DNA of 64,000 bases from Ashinkailepas kermadecensis (taxonomy: Eukaryota; Arthropoda; Thecostraca; Neolepadidae): NCBI GenBank assembly GCA_034440615.1, contig JAOTOM010003145.1, forward strand, positions 62,001 through 126,000, given 5' to 3'. Shown in pieces: positions 10,159-21,599 of the stretch; the first letter of the stretch is position 1, and every line of letters begins with the position of its first letter. Below the pieces are notes generated by a model. It was given only the letters and a program-made list of their open reading frames with translations. It did no database searches and was not told where the DNA came from. A program made the position numbers and the translations under genes.

Positions 10159-10935
10159 GCTTTCCAATTAGAAATAAATGGTTAACTAGCAGTGCCGTCG
10201 GACGTAGATGAGCCGACTTGCTTTAGGAACACAAACACAAAAAGGAAAATTCACAGAACGTAAGACGACTACCCAGAGGGGCAATCGGACGTCGATGAAC
10301 CGATTTACCTTGCAACTCATAACGTGAAACGGCTGCCCAGAGGTAGAGCGAACGTAGATGAACCGAATTGCCAAACACCATACTATCCCCACTGACAACC
10401 CTGCAAGGCATGCTGAGACTAACCCTCCACCCACAACTAACACGCGGCGGCCGGCGTGATAGGCGGTGTGGACAATTACCTGCTTGTCCACATGGTAAAG
10501 TCCTCTCGGTGCTATTCGACTAAAGTAGGCTAATGTTGGCACCCTGGCAAAATCATCTTTCCCATCACTCTCAAAATCCCCCTCCCCACACAGCTACAAA
10601 TTATTTTGTGTAGGAGTAATGTAAAATTAAAATCCTTTAGACATCCAGATGTCCCCCCACCCAGCCCCTGCCTTCACGCTGGGGCTGGGTGCACCTAAAA
10701 CATTGCGCACACACACACACACTGTAACATAAAATTCCTGTGACGTAAATTTGCACTGATCTGAGCTTTGTTTGCAAAGCACACTCGCTTTCAAGGCAGC
10801 GCAAGTGATCTTTACGTTCCGGCACGCCTCTAAAAATCACTCCCCCACCCCCCACCAGTATCAAATAAAAACGTGAAGTGGGAAGTACTGAAATATTGGT
10901 CAACCCTATCATATGGTAACCCAGCATCCACTGAC

Positions 10936-11187
10936 CTCGCCCGAGGGCAGCTCTCCGTGTACAACGGTCAGCTGAGCGAAGACCCAGGCCGTGAAGTGGC
11001 GGCAGTGCTGCCGCTCTGTCGGCGATTCCACCAACGACGACACGAACACAGGCGCGTCATTGGTCAGGCACGCCTCCAGCGATGTCAGCAGCAGACTCAA
11101 ACTTTCGCCGCCGCCCAGAGATGGCAGCACGGTCTGGAAGACGGCTACGAACTTTTGCCGTAGGTTGTCGTGGTCGGGGTCCGCCAT
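10936..11187 (-). CDS. ATR: ATR-like gene, first coding exon
   Basis: The exon encodes 84 residues from an ATG at 11187-11185, which has G at +4, to a donor reading GAG|GTCAGT. It is exactly 252 bases and ends in phase 0. The peptide starts MADPDHDNLRQKF and has a block reading APVFVSS, then HFTAWVFAQL. This matches in spacing the human ATR N-terminal stretch with PLMFVNV and EFSNWIITRL, part of the ATRIP-binding HEAT region. I saw no upstream in-frame coding sequence, so this ATG is the likely start. The promoter and 5' UTR would lie just above 11188, where no clear core motif is visible. The next exon lies 3.2 kb downstream at 7724. Confidence 0.72.
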
Positions 11188-12169
11188 GACTAGCTACCAA
11201 GCTGAAAATTCATACCCACTTCAGATATACCTTTTGGTAGCCATTGAGATGATCACTACTTCCAAAGATAAATGAAGAATCAAGTCCTTGGAGAATGGAA
11301 CTATTTTGTCCCATAGCTCAGAGAACAGAACAGTACAGAATAGTGCCAACAGCACAGAATAAAGAATATATTTGCACAACAAAAGGTCACAAGCACATCA
11401 AGGTCACACATATCAAGAATAAGGTACTGTTATACATGCTCAACCAGCAAGGGAAAGGTGTGGGTTATATGGTTCCTGTGCTGCAACCATGAATGTTGTC
11501 ATCATGCTGATGCTGGACGCAAAGGTGATGGCAGGATCACGATCACGATATTGGGATTCTTTTGGAAATGACAACTTGTCAAGCTATAAGCAACTCAAGT
11601 TGAGGAGCTTATAATTCAATAAAGTAGTCATTTTGCTGAGAAAAGATGCATTTAATTACTTCAAGTAACATTAACACACCAGTAAAAACATACTTTTTAC
11701 AATGTAGATACATGGTATTCCCTCTCTCCCCAACAAAAGATAGGAAAAGTGGGGGGGGGGGGAAAGTAGGTTTGGGTGGGGTAATGGATAATGAACAATC
11801 CAAATTCCAATAAAAACAATGCAACCAAACATAACCTACTGATGCTCAATTGCTTAATAACTACTAATGTTGGATTACCAAAAACCTAGATGTTTAATCA
11901 TCTAAAATGTATGTATGTTGGATCATCCAGAATATACTGATGACAGATAGCCTAAAATCTAAAATGGGTAAATTTGTGCCTTTAGGTGTCTTATGAATTG
12001 TTGTAATTTACCTTTCCAATACAATGCTTATGGATGTGACTAAGATGATGCACCGCTCATTTTCTGTGCAAATGCTTAATGTTCAGTTTGTGAGCAAAAT
12101 AACACCAAAAACAGGCTTTGGGTTAGGTAGCAAAGCATAAAAGTAATATTTAAAACATACAAAAAGGCA
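11188..12169. other. Upstream of ATR-like start; no gene recognised
   Basis: The promoter and 5' UTR of the minus-strand ATR-like gene should lie here, but no clear core motif is visible. A copy of the AACCT-bearing dispersed repeat family described at 32585 starts near 11990 and runs into the LINE remnant. Confidence 0.4.
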
Positions 12170-12960
12170 TGATAACCTAACCTAGCTTAACCTCCCTTTG
12201 GGAAAGGAAATTGAAAACTTCAAACTTTATTTCCTTAAAATTTTCCAACTCAAAAACAAGATTTTGTCTAAAAAATGTGTCCACCGTATTTGTAAATAGA
12301 TTCAATGAGGAACTCCCCACAACATCAGCAGGCAGCCTATTCCACAGATCAACAACCCTTTGACTGAAGACCTGTTGTCGCTTAACTGTCCTACACCTCA
12401 ACTTGTCTAACCTAAATTGATGACCCCTATGTGATACTCTAAACTGAAGAGCATCATTCAAATTGGCCTGATCTAGTCTTTTAACATTTTTTTTTACATT
12501 TCAATCATGTCCCCCCTTAATCTCCTATACTTGAGTGAGTACATATCTAATGCCACAAGCCTTTCTCCATATTCTCCAAGTTACCTATTCTACTGATGAG
12601 TCTAGTTGCTTTGTGCTGCACTCTTTCTAACATGTCTATATCTTTTTCTAGGTATGGGCTCCATGCTTGTACAGAATATTCCAAGTAGGGTCGCATATAT
12701 GCTAAGTACAGTTTTTTTCATGACTTCCCTGCTCTTATATCCCACACTTCTATTAATGAGTCCCAGCATTCTGAGTGCCCTGTTCCTAGCTGAGATACAT
12801 TGTTTTTCTGCTTTAAGGTCTTTTGAAACCAACACACCTAAGTTTCTTTCTGTTTCAATAACATCCAGTTACTTCCCTCCCATTGTATATCTGAAAGTCT
12901 CACCTCCAGACCCCATCACTATAAAACCAAACCAACATGTTAAAGCATGATAATACCCTA
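12170..12960 (-). pseudogene. Decayed LINE (CR1/L2-like) 3' end
   Basis: In minus-strand order the frames read LVSKDLKAEKQ, then SARNRALRMLGLINRS and YKSREVMKK, then, after frameshifts and stops, RLDKLRCRTVKRQQVFSQR and VVDLWNRLPADVV. This is the standard C-terminal region of CR1-like LINE proteins after the reverse transcriptase palm. At least two frameshifts and several stops separate the pieces. The 5' part, including the catalytic motifs, is missing. Confidence 0.8.
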
Positions 12961-15060
12961 AATATTGGCAGTGTGCTGCTAGACATATTTATTACAATTC
13001 ACAAATTGTGGTAAGACAGTGATCATCAAAGGAAATTAAAAACATGGGTGTTATTCTTTCAGAAACCTGCAAAAAAAACTGCGATGGAACAAAGCATAGA
13101 AACAAGGAGGCAAACTTGGCTTCACTCAGGTATTAGAACCAGCATGAACGAGACAGACATGGTTTCACCCCAAAGTGCTTCACAGTGTACGAAAAATGCA
13201 CAATGTATATTTCATTTAGATATTTAAATATTATATTACAGAAATATTTTGCAAACAAATACTATTTTAGTTGTATTGCTTGATAAACACAAATCCATAC
13301 AATTATTCACATACATATATAAAATCATAAACATAAAACATGAATTATTCTTACAAGTCCGCAGAAGCATAAAAATACAGTAACATAAAAGAAATAGTTG
13401 GTATTTCTGCTATATCTGCATGCACATTATATTAAGGTGGTGTGTAAAGAACATGCGACGCTTCATCTGAGATCGTCGAGGAAATAAACATCTCCTCAGT
13501 CAGCAGGTCATACATCGCGTATCCGGCCTGTGCTGTGTCAACGATTGGCGCAGTTGGCTAGGGCGTCCACTTTCCGTACAGATGGTCACGGGTTTGAATC
13601 TCGGCGCAGTCAGATTTTTAACCAGATCATGCAGTCGTTAGCGGTCAGGGCCGTTGGCTAATGTTGCACTTTAAATTACTTTACACTATCATATGAGTTA
13701 CTTGATGTACTAATATTTGTCCATGAAAGTAAAGAGGGAAATACTCAATTAAAGCCTATTCATGCAATGAATGTCCAATTCGACAATTTTGAATTGTCAT
13801 CATGGAACTTTGTCTCGGGAAGAGTGCTTCTGGCTGAAAAAATTTGAGGGGGCATTCAGGCACACTGAAGGTCAGACTTCTTTCAATGTGCAATTCTGGC
13901 TGAAAACCTGAGGGGACACTGGGGACACATGCCCCCAGTGCCCCTTGTATCCGCCCATGTCCCAGAAACAATTGAAAAGGATTCTGATGAACTAGAGTCA
14001 GAGTCCAAAGATGGTTCCATGACAGCTTCACGCTGCCCCACGGTAAGACCTCACTTTTTGCAGGCATTCAACCTTTGGTATCTTGGAACCAAAGTAGTCA
14101 TACACCTACCTCATGGCGAGGGTTTGTGACCCCATGAAACATTGCATCCATGTCCAGTTCAAGTTGTTTATTTCAACAGCCTGGTTCCGTATGCACCACA
14201 TTCAGTTACATTTTGAGTGCAAGCAATGCTACCATAGGAAATGCAGAAGATCCCCGGTCAACATTTCTCTCACATAACGTTCACCAGGGGCGGGGGTTCG
14301 GCCACCTTAAGATCTGAAACTAGAAGCACAAAATTTGGAGGAATTACAGGTGTTGTGAACTCACTGCAGTATACACTTCATGACCCCAGGTCATGAGGTC
14401 TTCAGGGTCAAATGAGGTTACAATCGGCCTCCACTCCACCCCAGCCGGCACCGCCCATACATACAGAAAGTATGCATGTTCCACTGCTGAACGGTAGGTA
14501 GAGACCGTTTGTATGTACACTCGCTACGTACAATGGTACAGACCGTGAATGCTGTTGTTACGGCCGGTAGTATGGACCCATCGTGTGATCATTATGGCCA
14601 GCATTATATTAAATAGTGAGCATCTCACTTATGTTATTCTGCAAACATATGATACATGAAAGAAGTTGTTAGGTAAGTTTCAGCAAGTCCAGTCAATACA
14701 TTTTCTCTGATTTGTGCTCAGGTTTCTTCCATATCAATACAAAAAATAACCCAATCAAACCTAACCTACTGATGTTACATCACCAACATCATTGCATGAC
14801 CAAGGGAGTCTGCATCATCTGCCATGTCTCTCACCTGGTTGGCTCCCTATATACTCAAGCATCACTCACCCAGAGATGAGTTCCGTGCCCGATTGAGGGG
14901 AGCCCGTATCTGCCGGTATGCCAGTCCCCTAGATTAAGGAAAATATTGTTATCAGATAGTCAGGGCAAGACACAGGAACTGGAAAGTGTACCTTAAGCAG
15001 AATTTGTATGCTTAGAGTAGCCACTACATTCTGCTAATATTTTGCTGTCAGTCAAGATTT
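12961..15060. other. Intergenic region, no gene recognised
   Basis: Mostly AT-rich sequence. It holds a tRNA-like stretch near 13545. At 14310-14425 it has a dispersed repeat with GGTCATGAGGTC and CAGGGTCAAATGAGGT, which has a relative at 20555-20670. No open frame here has family landmarks or supported splice borders. Confidence 0.5.
13545..13612 (+). other. tRNA-like sequence (SINE head or pseudogene)
   Basis: TTGGCGCAGTTGGCTAGGGC resembles a tRNA D-arm with A box, and GGGTTTGAATCTC a B box, about 32 bases apart. Acceptor pairing is poor, so a functional tRNA is not claimed. Confidence 0.4.
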
Positions 15061-15072
15061 CTGAAAAAGAAA

Positions 15073-15190
15073 GTATAGATATTGAATATAAAGATTGAAT
15101 ATAGGGATTGAATACAGAGATTGAATACAGAGATTGAGTATAGAGATTGAATACAGAGATTGAATGTAGAGATATATAGAGATCTCTATA
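15073..15190. repeat. Short tandem repeat at the 3' end of the LINE
   Basis: Variants of GATTGAATACAGA repeat about eight times, ending in a small palindrome, AGAGATCTCT, near 15177-15186. The repeat follows the 3' end of the minus-strand LINE copy at 15252. CR1/L2-type elements usually end in short tandem repeats rather than poly(A), so it is probably the element's own tail. Confidence 0.7.
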
Positions 15191-15251
15191 TTCTGAATAT
15201 AGAGAAGTTAAGCTACTCGTCATGTTGGATTAGTATATTATCATGGTTAAT

Positions 15252-16812
15252 CTATTCAGTATATTCATGCAACAATGTGCAGAGATTTGAGTGCAATGCA
15301 GCTTTAAATGCACCCAGGTCCGTTAAGGTTACTACATCATCAGGCAATGAGTTCCAAATGGCACAGCATCTGAGGAAAAAAAATATCTTCCTACAATCCA
15401 CTGATGCACGCCTGTGAGCCAATTTCAGTGAGTGTCCACGTGTGTTCACCAATGGTGCCAGCACAAACATGTCAGGGATCTTAATGGCAGAATGACCATG
15501 AAAAATCTTCCAACATTTGATAATGTCTGCTCGAATCAATCTACCTTTCACCGAGTACAGACCTAGTTTCCATAATCTGGCACCATAATCCAGACCTTCC
15601 ATCCCCTCTGTTTCGTGTCCACCTTCTCTGTACTGATTCTAGTCGCCTCAAATTACCTATGTAACCTGAATTCCACACACACGATGCAAACTCCAAAAGA
15701 GGCCTGACATGAGTAATGTATAGGGTTTTCATAAATTCAGGAGAATGACATAAAGTAGAACTTAGTAGGTTGCTGGCCAGACTTCCAGCTTTCTGTACTA
15801 TACCAACAATGTGTTGATGGAAACACAAGTTTTTATCTACTGTGATACCTAGGTCAGTATGCATCTCAACAAAGCTTACCTGAAACCCATCTAGGTAATA
15901 ATGTGCATAAGGGCCAAGATTTTTCCAGTCATATGACCCACAGTGTGCTTTGAGAACTGCACATTTCTTGGAGTTCATTGCTAGTCCCCATGACTTGGCA
16001 GTACTAACCAGTGTATCAATGTCTTGTTGACCCTGTGAAATGCCAGCCAGCAGGTCTGTGACAGATTTGTAATTCAGTTTCATGTATATCTTTAGGTCAT
16101 CTGCAAAAACCTTGAACTGGGAGTGTATACCATGAGGCACATAATTCACATAAATCAAGAATAACACAGGACCTAGTACAGAGCCCTGGGGTACTCCACT
16201 TAGAACATTCCTTGGTTTGCTGGAAGAGCCAGAGACAAGCACTTTCATTTCCCTCCCACAGATAAATTTTTTGATCCAGGTGAGGATTATCTCTGAAATT
16301 CCCAGAGCTCTCAGTTTTGTTAGTAGCAGCACATGATGAACAACATCAAATGCCTTTGAAAAATAAAATAAAATTACATCCACCATATAGCCCTCATCTA
16401 GCCATGTAGAGACAGTCTCATATGTTAGCAGCAGTTGATCCTCTACAGAACGTCCACAACGAAAGCCAAATTGTCCTTTGTCCAGCAAATGATGGACCTC
16501 CAAATATTCTGTAAGCTTTTCAACAATTACACGTTCCAGAATTTTACATGGGACGGAAGTAAGACTCACCGGGCGATAATTTAGTGGATCATGCAGTGAA
16601 CCCTTTTTAAAAATGGGAATAATTTGTGAAGTTGTCCAACTATCAGGAAGACTTCCAGTAGAAAGAGATGAGTGAAAAAATATGAAAAATGGTTTCACAA
16701 GCTGCTCACAGCAAGACACAATTAACTGAGGGTGGACCCCATCAGAGCCCATGCTGAAGGATCCATCAATCTGACTCAAAATTCTGAGCATGTCAAATCC
16801 ATAAGTAGCATC
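15252..16812 (-). pseudogene. 5'-truncated CR1/Jockey-like LINE with reverse transcriptase
   Basis: The minus frame from about 16812 to 15541 (416 residues from the first Met) encodes reverse transcriptase motifs in order: GSDGVHP, then YRPVSLTSVPCKILE, GQFGFRCGRS, FSKAFDVVHH, SGVPQGSVLGP and FADDLKIY. A frameshift near 15600 moves the C-terminal part (LGLYSVKGRLIRADI, RGHSLKL and WNSLPDDVV) to another frame ending at 15252. The endonuclease is absent because the copy is truncated just above a stop at 16812. In motif A the first catalytic Asp, normally before FSKAFD with one residue between, is replaced by Tyr (FYFSKAFD), while the FADD motif is intact. The copy is therefore dead. Confidence 0.88.
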
Positions 16813-16950
16813 ATCTTAAACAGTGAATGTTGCTTATATTTAACTTCCCAGAAAACAAATATAGGGGGAGAAGTTGTTTGGTAGGCTTCAGCAAATGCAG
16901 CCAATATACTTATTTTTTGAATTTTTACTTGGGGACTTGTATATAAATAG

Positions 16951-17290
16951 CTAGGTAGGTCCTACCTTGTCTCTAATCTAAGTGACTTGCCTGCCTATAC
17001 ATACCAGCTTGTTTTGATCTCTCACAGAACTTACCCTAGGATGACAAGGAACTAGAAAATTTTGGGACACAACCAGGTGAGACCTCGAAAATGTGTAGGG
17101 GGCATCTAAAGGCCTAGGTAGGTCCTACCCTGTCTCTAATCTATGGGACTGACATGCCTATACATAACGGCTTGCTTCGATCGCTCACAGAACTTATCCT
17201 AGGGTGAGGGGACCTAGATAATTTGGGTTAACAACCAAGTGAGAAACCAAGTGAGACCTCGAAAATGTGTAGAGGACATCTATAGGCTTA
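16951..17290. repeat. 162-bp tandem duplication
   Basis: CTAGGTAGGTCCTACC starts at 16951 and 17113. Both copies continue with TCTCTAATCTA..., CTCACAGAACTTA and GACCTCGAAAATGTGTAG. The second copy has a short internal duplication (GAAACCAAGTGA). No coding potential was seen; 17291-17880 shows nothing recognised. Confidence 0.85.
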
Positions 17291-17879
17291 GGTAGCTAAC
17301 TTTGGAACTGTAAGTCAGATCGAGCAATACATTTCAGGAATTAGGCAGGTAGGTAATTTAGAGCACTAGATAAGTTCCAAGAGACGAGCTCGTATCGAAA
17401 TCTGAACATGTTATGTTATTGTATGCGAAGCATAAGGACGGCATTTTGCATCGTTTGTAAATAAAAGATGAAGTCTGGCACTATCAATCATAACAACACT
17501 GACCCAGAGCGAGACAACAACAAACATCACCCCCGAACATGATTGAACACGGATGAGTTACCCGCCAAATTTCGAAGTAATGCGCCGAAATTGTATGCAT
17601 TCTTTTCATGTATTCATAATTTAGAAGAGTATTTTGGGGGGAATGTGTGGTAAAATAACCCTCTTTGGTACTATTCACGACCTTTATCTATTTTTTCCCA
17701 TCACAGATATGTTTACATTTCTTCTCTATCTACTATACTATTCGAGTGAAAATGTGGGTGTTTTTACTTGAAATATTCGTGAAATGCGCCAGGCGTCAAA
17801 AGCAGAAATGTTTGTTCGCGAATTGCATTATCGTGAAGCGAGTAGTGGGCGCGCGGTATGCACTCAAAATTCGCGCGAC

Positions 17880-19900
17880 ACCCTTGCAGGCCAACGGGGG
17901 CGAAGTAGCAGCCCCTCTGGAGGGTCGGACAAGGTCCGCAAAGGCCCCTAAGATGGCGGTGCAAGGGGCCCATAAGCGCCCACTGGGCCTACGTGTAGGG
18001 CCCCTGGCCGACGAAAGGGGCCCTGGGCTGAATGAAATGGTCCCGCGCCAATGAAGAGGGTTCGAGTCAACGGAGAGTGCCCTCAAAGATGTTGAGGTTC
18101 TTGACTGAGCTAATGTGAAATTCCTCTAAATCGACGGAGGATGCCCTTAAGAGTTGGAAAGGCTCCCGAGCTAACAGAGAGGACACGCGCCAATATGAAG
18201 GACCCCTGGGCTGTCGACGAAGCCCATGCCGAGAAAGGTCCCCGGACCTGATTGACATGGTCCAAGCGTTTGAAAAAGGGCCTCCGACTTGCCAAAAAAG
18301 TACCTGGGTCGTCAAAGATGGCCCCTGAGACGACGGAGGGGGCACTAGTTGCCGGAGAGGACATCGGGTCGTCAGAAAGGTTCCTTAGGCTGACGAATGG
18401 GGTCCAAGCCATACAAGGGTTTCTGGCCTGATGGAGGGGGCCAAGCTGTTGAAAGAGGGCCTTCGGTCTGACAGGGGAGGCCCTGAATCGCTAAGGACGG
18501 CCGCTGCGCCGACGGAGAGGACCCCTTGCCTCAGGAGAACCCCCGGGCTGTCGGAGAGGACCCAGAGCCGGTATGAAGGGTCCCTGGGTCGATAGGAGCC
18601 GAAGCTGCATAATGGGCCCTTGCGTCATAGAGGAGGCCCAAGCTTTTGAGGAAGGACTCCGGCCGGACGAAGAGTGTTCTGAGCGGTGAAAGAGAGTCAC
18701 TGAGCTGACGGATGGGGTCCTGGGCCGGACGTGCAGGGCCGCTGGGGCGGCTTTGGCTCGCGCTGATGGAGAGGGGCTCAGAGCTGACAGCGGGTGTCTC
18801 AGGGCGATAAAGAGCCCCCCGAGCTACGGAGACGATCCGGGCCGAACCGGAGGGTTCCCGGTGCTTCGTAAATGGCCTCTAAGCCCGTGGAGGGGCCCGG
18901 GCTGTTCGGAAAGCAATGGCGTTTCCAGGGGGTGAACGGCCACCCGACACCCTACTGGCGAGTCCGATGGGACCCTCCAGGCAACCGCATTGAGGAGCAG
19001 AGATGTAATTGAGGAAAAATGTAAACGCTTGTGTGGACCCTGAGACTTAAAAGGTCAAAGTGAACTTGAGATTTGAAAACGTCCACCCTAAGGACTAGCA
19101 AGGGCTGTGAAGACAAGAAAGGACCCGCCCGGGACCGGGAATGCCCATACCAGCTGGAAAGTGCAGTCTCAGCTGGAGTGGACCTATAACGGCTGATGAA
19201 TGAACAGGGCACCTAAGGATCAGAGAAGGCTGGGATGCTCTTTGGGTTTGAAAGGGCCTCTGAGGGATGAACAGGACCTCTAAGAGCTGAATCGAGGACT
19301 AGTGAGGACCTATCTCAGATCTGAAATGCCCCCAAGATAAAAGCTAGACAGGACTATTCAGAACTGTGATGGGCCTCTAAAAGCAGGAGAGAGCCCCGAG
19401 GAATGATGAGGATCTCGTCATAGCCAGAGAGGGGTGGACTGGCATTCTTCTGACGTTGAGAGCGGTCCCTACATGGATGAACAAGGTCCTCTGAGAGACA
19501 AAAATATCCCGTTGGCTGGCGATTGATGTGAGGAATACCGAGGGTCAGACTCAGACCTAGAATGTTCTTGAAACCATAAGAGCTGTCGAAAACTATGTAG
19601 GGGCCCTTGCAGCTTGAGAGGGCCCTTAAGAAGAGTACCTAAGGCTAACGATGGTTATGAGGAATATTGAGGGCCAATGTCGGACCTAGAATGCCTTCGA
19701 AGCTAGAAAGACTGAAGGACTGGGAAGGGCCCCTAACAGCTGAAGAGGACATCTGATGATTGAAGATATTCACTGACCATTAGAGAGGACTGGACTGGCA
19801 TGACCAAGAGGCTTGGTAGGGGTCCCTATGAGAAGATAAGAGCCCTCCGAGATCTAAAGAGAGTCCCTAAGCACTAGCGATGGTTGTAAGGAATATTAAG
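17880..19900. repeat. Decayed GC-rich tandem array
   Basis: About 2 kb of imperfect units of roughly 25-33 bp, built on motifs such as GGGGCCC, GAGAGGGCCC and CGACGGAG. It has lost exact periodicity. Open frames up to 129 residues occur on both strands and are by-products of base composition. The composition is the reverse complement of the array inside 26.5-31.6 kb. Confidence 0.65.
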
Positions 19901-21580
19901 AGCCAGTTTCAGAGCCAGATGTCATTGCTAGCCCCAAAGGTTATCGAGCATAGACGTAGGAACAGGGAGGGGGGCAGGGTGGCCATGGCCCACCCACTTT
20001 TCAAAGTTGTGGGGCCAACAATTGTAGCTGGCCCTCCCACTTTTGAGACATTTAAATTTCCTGAAAAGCAGCATGCACACATTTGAATATGTGAGAAAAA
20101 GCTCCCTGCAATCCATAACTAAGCGAAAGCTGCACATGTCACATCGTAGCACTTCCACTCGCACCACTCGGGACATTTCCCAATCCCGCAGCCCACCGGC
20201 GAAACAGTGTGGTCGGCGCCATTAGCCGTGATCGTGCATAAACTGCGTCGAGAACCACCCAATAAACAAACAAACATGACGCTTAATTTTTGAAGTCATG
20301 CACGCTTGGACATGACCTTACAACAACGCAACTAATTCAGGAGTTGTAATGCAACACATGTATGGATGTTCACATCTTATGTTATGTTATGAAAAGAATA
20401 TAAAGCAGAAAATGTGCCAGCCAGTAACAAAATGCATTCATACTAGAGTTTCACTGTCGTTCTTCGACTGTTAACACGCGCCCTGGAGGACCTCTGAAAA
20501 TTACGCGCACTGGAGGGGGGGCCGATTCCGCCCCCCCCTAAAATCTCGGCTCCTATTAAAGCTGGAGGAACGAAATTTTCAGAGTGTATGGGTACGGTAG
20601 TGAACTCTGTTGTGTGCAAATTTCATGACCTTAGGTGAATATCTTCAAGGTCAAATGAGGTCACATTTGTCAACATTTTCTGTTTTGCATGGCTTGGCTT
20701 GTCATTGTTGTGGATCGCTGTGATTATGTTTACATGCTCCAAAATGGGCATCAATGATGTGTTGGACATTACTAATGATGCAATGCAAATGATAGACCCG
20801 ACGTTTGACCTCAGGTCACCTATATAGCAGCACTTTATCAGGTCGGTTACCTGTTCCAGTTACCGGAACCTGACCGCCCACCCGACTGTTCCGTCGGGCA
20901 GCTCGGCGCAATCGGCTTCGCGAAGAAAGGAGTGAAGTATATGAATAAAGCAGGGGTGTCGATTTTTGAAAAACATTGGGGGGACCGAAGTGCCAACGCA
21001 CTAGACCCCCCCAAAAAAAAAAACTCATCGGATTTAGCCCACTATATTTTCAGATCTCAGAAATTCTGATTTTTTATTCGACGATGTGTATGTTTATGTT
21101 TATTAAGCATCCTCACCAACGGGGAAAATCGTCCAATAACTGGTGAAGTCACATAATTAAAAGAGCAGTGTTCAGTACATGTCAACCTAACAACTCTTGG
21201 TTGGTTATTGGTTCTACGACACGTCGACCGTTGTGTCATATAGCGTTGCCAATCTCTCAAGCCGATTGGTCGCGGGCGAAGAGTAGCGACAGGTGAGACT
21301 CGAACTCACCAACATAACAACTCTGAGTAATAGCATGCGACTGCAGTGCCATATAGTGGGCTCGGATCTATCGTCACCGTCACCGTCACCGTCACTGTTA
21401 CCCTCCTCCTCACTCCACACACCAACAAAGACACACCGGCTTAAATAAAAATACTTCAGCGATCAGATGCAGGCTAAAACACACCGACATTGATGAAGCA
21501 TCAGAGCACAGCAGACCTGAACGGTGATGACGATGGGTGAAAGTATTTCCTTGGTGCCTAACGTTAGGGAGGGGAATTTT
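19901..21580. other. Intergenic region with short repeat fragments
   Basis: No gene recognised. A copy of the AGGTCA-type dispersed repeat lies at 20555-20670. At 20952 a CAGGGGTGTCGATTTTTG border resembles, in inverse orientation, the ends of the repeats at 36175, 36706 and 37948. (CACCGT)n lies near 21370-21400. Confidence 0.5.
21198..21314 (-). mobile_element. 5'-truncated tRNA-derived SINE with 10-bp target duplication
   Basis: It belongs to the same family as 4195 and 9999. The copy stops within the B box (GTGAGTTCGAGTCTC on the minus strand), so the A box is lost. TAACAACTCT flanks it at 21188-21197 and 21315-21324. Confidence 0.85.
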
Positions 21581-21599
21581 TCCCTTTAGTACGCCACTG

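Larger units (their letters stand above)
75..11187 (-). other. ATR: ATR-like checkpoint kinase gene, 5' part (gene span inside the window)
   Basis: Six GC-rich exons with consensus splice borders lie in one direction on the minus strand, and where neighbouring exons can be joined their phases agree. The encoded segments follow the order of the N-terminal HEAT-repeat region of ATR as I recall the human protein: first a PxFV...FxxW block, later SLPW and then LFPR followed by a WR block. ATR is a large nuclear PI3K-related kinase that with ATRIP senses RPA-coated single-stranded DNA and activates the replication checkpoint. The kinase domain is not in the window; it should lie beyond the left edge. 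Introns are filled with SINEs, minisatellites and a LINE fragment. The identification rests on remembered family landmarks, not on a search. Part of the N-terminal region between the exons at 6732 and 3770 is missing or not recognisable. Confidence 0.75.

Noticed and set aside
17665..19212. ORFs of 60-129 codons on both strands
   Set aside because: They lie in a decayed GC-rich array and show only its composition.
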